The position numbers and the translations under genes were made by a program. DNA of 64,000 nucleotides from positions 62,001-126,000 of the forward strand of contig NZ_JACHBD010000014.1 in assembly GCF_014200175.1 (NCBI RefSeq), written 5' to 3'. This document shows positions 60,475-64,000 of this stretch, in pieces (position 1 is the first letter of the stretch; each line of letters begins with the position of its first letter). Under the pieces are notes generated by a model. It was given only the letters and a program-made list of their open reading frames with translations. It was not told the origin of the DNA and did not search any database. This DNA is from Rhizobium lentis (GTDB lineage Bacteria; Pseudomonadota; Alphaproteobacteria; Rhizobiales; Rhizobiaceae).

Positions 60475-61116
60475 ATGCAAAAAATGAATAACTCGGCAGC
60501 CGGAGAAATCGTAGTCTCCATGGCAAGAGCGATCATCGACAACCGCGCCTACCTCAGCGAGATCGACGGCAAGATTGGCGACGGCGATCACGGAATAAAT
60601 ATGGCGAAAGGTTTCGGTTTAGTGGCCGACCGGATACGCGGCAAGGAGCTATCGCTCGCAAAAGCGCTTGAGACCCTGGGAACAGTCCTGATGACCGAGA
60701 TCGGCGGATCTATGGGTCCGCTTTACGGTGTGATGTTCACCGAGTTTGCCCAGCAGATCGATCAGGTCGACCAGATCGACAGCAAGACGTTCAGCCGAAT
60801 GCTGCATGCTGGCTTGACGGGTATTCAAGAAATTGGTTCGGCCAAAGTCGGCGACAAGACATTGCTTGACACGTTGGTGCCTGCTGTTGAAGCTTTTGAC
60901 AAAGCGACATCAGAAGGAAAATCCTTCGACGAGGCATTGGAACTCCTCGTTGCGGCAGCCGAAAGTGGCCGCGATTCGACGGTGAACTTGATCGCACGGA
61001 TCGGCCGAGCCAGCAGGCTGGGCGAACGATCGCTCGGCGTGCTGGATGCTGGTGCGACGTCTTGCGCGCTGATCCTCAAGGAGTTGTCTGAGGGAACCCG
61101 TGATAGGCTTCAATAG
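60475..61116 (+). CDS. dhaL: Dihydroxyacetone kinase subunit DhaL-like
   Basis: The 213-residue all-helical protein has the nucleotide/metal motif IDGKIGDGDHGINMAKGF near residue 28 and GGSMGPLYGVMF near 80, typical of DhaL. DhaL holds the nucleotide that donates phosphate to the substrate on DhaK. No PTS-type DhaM gene is present nearby, so either ATP is used directly or DhaM is encoded elsewhere. It follows dhaK by ten bases with a good AAGGAGGG site. Confidence 0.92.
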   Translation: MQKMNNSAAGEIVVSMARAIIDNRAYLSEIDGKIGDGDHGINMAKGFGLVADRIRGKELSLAKALETLGTVLMTEIGGSMGPLYGVMFTEFAQQIDQVDQIDSKTFSRMLHAGLTGIQEIGSAKVGDKTLLDTLVPAVEAFDKATSEGKSFDEALELLVAAAESGRDSTVNLIARIGRASRLGERSLGVLDAGATSCALILKELSEGTRDRLQ

Positions 61117-61768
61117 TGTCATCGCTTCTTGAGCGTGATCATACTGAGAACCGAAGTGATGCCGAGCTTAAGGGGAAGCCAATCCAGAGTGCCGCTCGGT
61201 TATTGATGTGAAACGCGCCGCGATAGAAATCCGGCAACACTCCTCCGTGTGCCGCCCGAGGGTGGACACCCGCTTTCGCGGCCATTCGGGAATCAAATTT
61301 AGTGGACAGATTGGGTCGGCGGCGAACTATGCATTCGGTCTCCGGGCACCATCGCTCTCGCTTGCAGGGTCGGGTTCCGCAAACCGCGAAAGGCACGACT
61401 CATCGCAACTTAGGCGGTGCCACGACTGAAGCTGACGCGACATTCGGTCACGCGGCGACGCAGAGTCCTTCGCTCAGCTAACACCTGACCCGCTAAATCG
61501 AAGACACGAGTAATCGGCCTGGGGGAGCGACGACCTGGCACGAAGCTCGAAAATCGTGCGTCAAACGGTGGCCCAAACGGAAGCAAGCCAATCCCGCTCT
61601 TTACCGATGGCGTCCTGGCCGGTTCCGGATCTTCCACGATCAACCCGCGAGGGGTCCGCTAGCAAGCTGCGGCCGCTTCCGCTTTGCGTCGCGGTGATCG
61701 CGCCCGGACCCGTGCCTTTGGAGGAGCCATCGAGCGGGAATTGGCCCGCTCCCGAAGGAGCCTCTCAA
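61117..61768. other. Intergenic region without recognised gene
   Basis: About 650 bp separates the kinase operon from plasmid-type genes. Short frames occur on both strands without motifs. The change in gene type on its two sides suggests an old junction between an accessory segment and plasmid backbone-like DNA. Confidence 0.4.
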
Positions 61769-61945
61769 ATGTCGCACGATCTCTCTCTCGCCCAGTCCCA
61801 CGCCTTCCAGCTCTCCCGTGACCTGATGGTACCGGTCACCCTTTTCGAAGTTGACGGCGAATATGGCGTCATTCCTTCCGATGAGATCGACGCCGACGAC
61901 GATCTGGCGATCGTGCATGAGTACATGCCTTGGCCGGCTCATTGA
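61769..61945 (+). CDS. Small conserved rhizobial plasmid protein
   Basis: ATG 61769 with AAGGAG nine bases upstream gives a 58-residue acidic protein with LSRDLMVPVTLFEVDGEYGV in its middle and a tail ending EYMPWPAH. I recognise this type of short protein from rhizobial plasmids, usually close to DUF3991/Toprim genes, but its function is unknown. No membrane segment or signal peptide is present. Confidence 0.65.
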   Translation: MSHDLSLAQSHAFQLSRDLMVPVTLFEVDGEYGVIPSDEIDADDDLAIVHEYMPWPAH

Positions 61946-61967
61946 GCCGGCACCGCCGGGGCGTGCC

Positions 61968-61991
61968 CCTTGCGAGCGGCGGGCCGCAAGG
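61968..61991 (+). terminator. Stem-loop after the small plasmid gene
   Basis: CCTTGCG pairs with CGCAAGG around a ten-base GC-rich loop, 23 bases after the stop codon. There is no T-run, so it may be a weak terminator or a structural repeat. Confidence 0.4.
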
Positions 61992-62147
61992 GAAGCTTCG
62001 CCGCGGCCAATTTCAGCTTGCATGATCCGACAATTGCGCGCCGCGCCCTTGCGGCCTTTGCTCTTTGGGGCCTGCCGAAAGGGGTCGGGTGAACCGACGG
62101 GCAAGGAAGGGCTATGGAGGCCGATCGCCGGGCGATCGGAAGGAAAA

Positions 62148-63179
62148 ATGAAGAGAAGAGAAATAGAAGCGTTGCGCGAGCAGGTCAGATGTGCGGCGGT
62201 GCTTGAGCATGCCGGGTTTGCAATAGACGCGAAGGAAAGCACACGGCGGGCAGTCAAATTCCGCCGCGGCGGTGAGATCATCATCGTCACCTATGAAGGG
62301 CGTGGTTGGTTCGATCCTCTTTCCGAGGCGAAGGGCGATGTGTTCCGGCTCGTAGAGCATCTCGATCGGGTCGGTTTTCTCGAAGGCGTAGAACGGGTCG
62401 CGGCTCTCGTAGGGTTTCAGATCACGGAGCCGGAGTGGCAGCCGGCGAAAGATGGCGAGAGATGCGACCTGTCTCTTCCCGATCGTTGGCGGTCCCGCCG
62501 GCGACCTTGGCCGGGTTCCTCGACATGGCGATACCTCAGTGGCGAGCGCCACGTGCCAACTTACGTGCTGCGAGCGGCGATCAAAAGTGACATCCTGCGC
62601 GAAGGTCCGCAAGGCAGCATGTGGGCGGCGCACCGGGACCAGGCCGGAGTCTTGACCGGCTGGGAAGCGCGGGGTCCGCAATACCGGGGTTTTGCATCCG
62701 GAGGAGCCAAGGTCCTTTTCCGCTTCGGTTCCGACAGCCCATTGCGTCTTGCGGTCACGGAGGCCGCAATCGATGCCATGAGCCTCGCTGCGATCGAAGG
62801 TTTACGGCACGGCACGCTTTATCTCAGCACTGGCGGTGGATGGTCGCCAACCACGGAGGCGGCGTTGCGGGATTTGGCTGGAAAGCCCGGCGTCCAGATG
62901 GCTGCGGCGACGGACTCCAATCCGCAGGGCGACATGTTTGCCGAACGGCTGCGGACGCTTGCCGACGATGCAGGTTGCGACTGGACGCGACTTCGGCCGT
63001 CCCGGGAGGATTGGAACGAAACCCTGAAGGTCAGGGAAAGGGAAAAGAGGGAAAGGACGGAAGGAGGAGGCGTGCCGCATGCGCGCCGCCGGCATCAAGG
63101 GAAGCTTCGCCCGGCGGAGCCGGCCCTTGACCCCGACGGTCGCGATGCCGGCGGCAGCCAAGGGGTCATGAAGGACTGA
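62148..63179 (+). CDS. DUF3991/Toprim-domain protein
   Basis: ATG 62148 behind GGAAGGAAAA gives 343 residues. The N-terminal part has the DUF3991 pattern (FRRGGEIIIVTYEGRGWFDP, then GDVFRLVEHLDR). The C-terminal half is a Toprim-like fold, with VTEAAIDAMSLAAIEG holding the glutamate and AAATDSNPQGDMFAERL the acidic pair. Toprim folds occur in primases and nucleases; these plasmid proteins are thought to act in plasmid DNA metabolism, but their activity is not established. The C-terminal ~40 residues are low-complexity and basic. Confidence 0.82.
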   Translation: MKRREIEALREQVRCAAVLEHAGFAIDAKESTRRAVKFRRGGEIIIVTYEGRGWFDPLSEAKGDVFRLVEHLDRVGFLEGVERVAALVGFQITEPEWQPAKDGERCDLSLPDRWRSRRRPWPGSSTWRYLSGERHVPTYVLRAAIKSDILREGPQGSMWAAHRDQAGVLTGWEARGPQYRGFASGGAKVLFRFGSDSPLRLAVTEAAIDAMSLAAIEGLRHGTLYLSTGGGWSPTTEAALRDLAGKPGVQMAAATDSNPQGDMFAERLRTLADDAGCDWTRLRPSREDWNETLKVREREKRERTEGGGVPHARRRHQGKLRPAEPALDPDGRDAGGSQGVMKD

Positions 63180-63243
63180 AGAGGAAGGCAAGGTCGAGAG
63201 GACAGTGCCGCGCTTCGGCCCGAAACCTCCGAAGGAGCTGCAG

Positions 63244-63849
63244 ATGAACCCCTCTCCCGCAATCCGAAAAGTCTTCCAAGGCGTCGCAAGCCGACCGCAG
63301 ATGTTCCGCATGTTCGACCGTCATCTCCTGCGGCCCAACCGTTGGGGAGACGACGCAACGCCGCTCTATAACGGCGAATGGTTCGAGATCGGCGAGGCCG
63401 AGCACGACTACATGTTCGAAATCCTGCCGCCGCTCTGGATCCGCGGTTCGATGTTCGCAATGCGCGAGTTCCTGACCGGCTCGGTGACATCAGTGTTCTT
63501 CGCGCTCCGGATCGACGAGGCGATCCGCAATTTTCACGGCTATTGCGACCTTGCCGATCAAGCCTCCGTCGAGACCATGCGCGTCTCGATTGTCGAGCGC
63601 GAAAGCCGCCCGGTCCGGACCATGACGCGCGAGGAACGCCTCGAGCATATCTGGAGCAGTACGGCGGACGATTATCGCGGCTATGCGGGCGAGCGCTGGC
63701 CAGAGGCCTCGCGCCGCAAACGCACCCTGATGATCTACGGCGGTAAAGGCGGCACTGTTCTAAAGCTGCTGGAAGACCTCAGCGAGAACGAGATCGCCGC
63801 CAAGCTGCCGGTACAACTGCGCCACCTCCCCTCGCCGATCGCGGCTTGA
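63244..63849 (+). CDS. DUF1419-domain protein
   Basis: ATG 63244 behind GGAG gives 201 residues. It has a DUF1419-type sequence: RPQMFRMFDRHLLRPNRWGD near the N-terminus, EHDYMFEILPPLWIRGSMFA in the middle, then VTSVFFALRI. This family is found mostly on rhizobial plasmids and has no known function. It lies 64 bp after the Toprim gene on the same strand and probably shares its transcript. Confidence 0.8.
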   Translation: MNPSPAIRKVFQGVASRPQMFRMFDRHLLRPNRWGDDATPLYNGEWFEIGEAEHDYMFEILPPLWIRGSMFAMREFLTGSVTSVFFALRIDEAIRNFHGYCDLADQASVETMRVSIVERESRPVRTMTREERLEHIWSSTADDYRGYAGERWPEASRRKRTLMIYGGKGGTVLKLLEDLSENEIAAKLPVQLRHLPSPIAA

Positions 63850-64000
63850 GAGTTTCCGCTTGTATCCGTGCGCGAAGCAATCGCGCTCGGCCGACCGTAG
63901 CCGCGCAGCCCATGCAGGCGGCCCCCCTCCACCCCTTCGCGTTCCTCGACTGTCGCTTGCGGCGGATCGATGACGCTCGCTTACAAGGAACTTTCGATGA
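63850..64000 (+). other. Downstream region with possible start of a further gene
   Basis: After the DUF1419 stop no gene is visible inside the window. AAGGAA at 63985-63990 followed by ATG at 63997 is a plausible start for a plus-strand gene that continues outside the window. Confidence 0.35.

Noticed and set aside
1..64000. CRISPR arrays, tRNA or rRNA genes
   Set aside because: No regularly spaced repeats and no cloverleaf or ribosomal RNA sequence were noticed on either strand; a covariance-model scan would settle tRNAs and small RNAs.

Overview
The window looks like a megaplasmid segment from an alphaproteobacterium of the Rhizobium/Sinorhizobium/Agrobacterium type. The reasons are a GC-rich coding style, many ABC and TRAP uptake systems, IS66 and IS6-family elements, several chemoreceptors, and plasmid-type genes at the right end (DUF3991/Toprim, DUF1419). 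No rRNA, tRNA or CRISPR array was seen. All family calls come from reading the translated sequence; no database search was run.

Layout. 1-4.6 kb: an IS66-family element with matching terminal inverted repeats (514 and 4547) and a perfect 8-bp target duplication. It carries tnpA, tnpB and tnpC plus two passenger genes, a histidine phosphatase and a PlsY-like acyltransferase. 4.8-14 kb: a zinc alcohol dehydrogenase, then a divergent operon with a CUT2-type ABC importer (binding protein, two-domain ATPase, two permeases), a second alcohol dehydrogenase, an ABM-type monooxygenase and an NDH-2-like dehydrogenase. 14-19.5 kb: a degenerate SDR, a chemoreceptor and an orphan sugar-type binding protein. 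19.8-27.2 kb: a signalling block (GGDEF/EAL protein, NIT-type chemoreceptor, AraC regulator) lying between two IS6-family transposase remnants.

27.2-46.9 kb is the core of the window. It holds a second CUT2-type importer, a RutA-like luciferase-family monooxygenase with two flavin reductases and a RibB enzyme, a carboxymuconolactone-decarboxylase-like protein, an aminotransferase, a GFA-domain protein, an SDR, an SCP2-alpha/beta hydrolase, two metallo-beta-lactamase-fold hydrolases, an alcohol dehydrogenase, a GntR/FCD regulator and a chemoreceptor. A repeated operator (TTGACAGATTGTCTG followed by AATCTGTC-like bases, so that the operator fills the spacer behind a -35 TTGACA) occurs at most transcription-unit starts here. 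It also occurs upstream of the first importer and the first alcohol dehydrogenase. The simplest reading is one regulon, controlled by the GntR/FCD protein at 40.4-41.1 kb, that couples chemotaxis, uptake and flavin-dependent breakdown of one unknown compound.

47-61 kb: a GH3 glucosidase with PA14 insert, a broken VapC toxin gene, a small HNH-like protein, a Tat-exported metallo-hydrolase, then a TRAP transporter with dehydrogenase, hydrolase, LysR regulator, sugar isomerase and DhaK/DhaL kinase subunits (probably a short polyol or C4 sugar-acid pathway). 61-64 kb: plasmid-type hypothetical genes.
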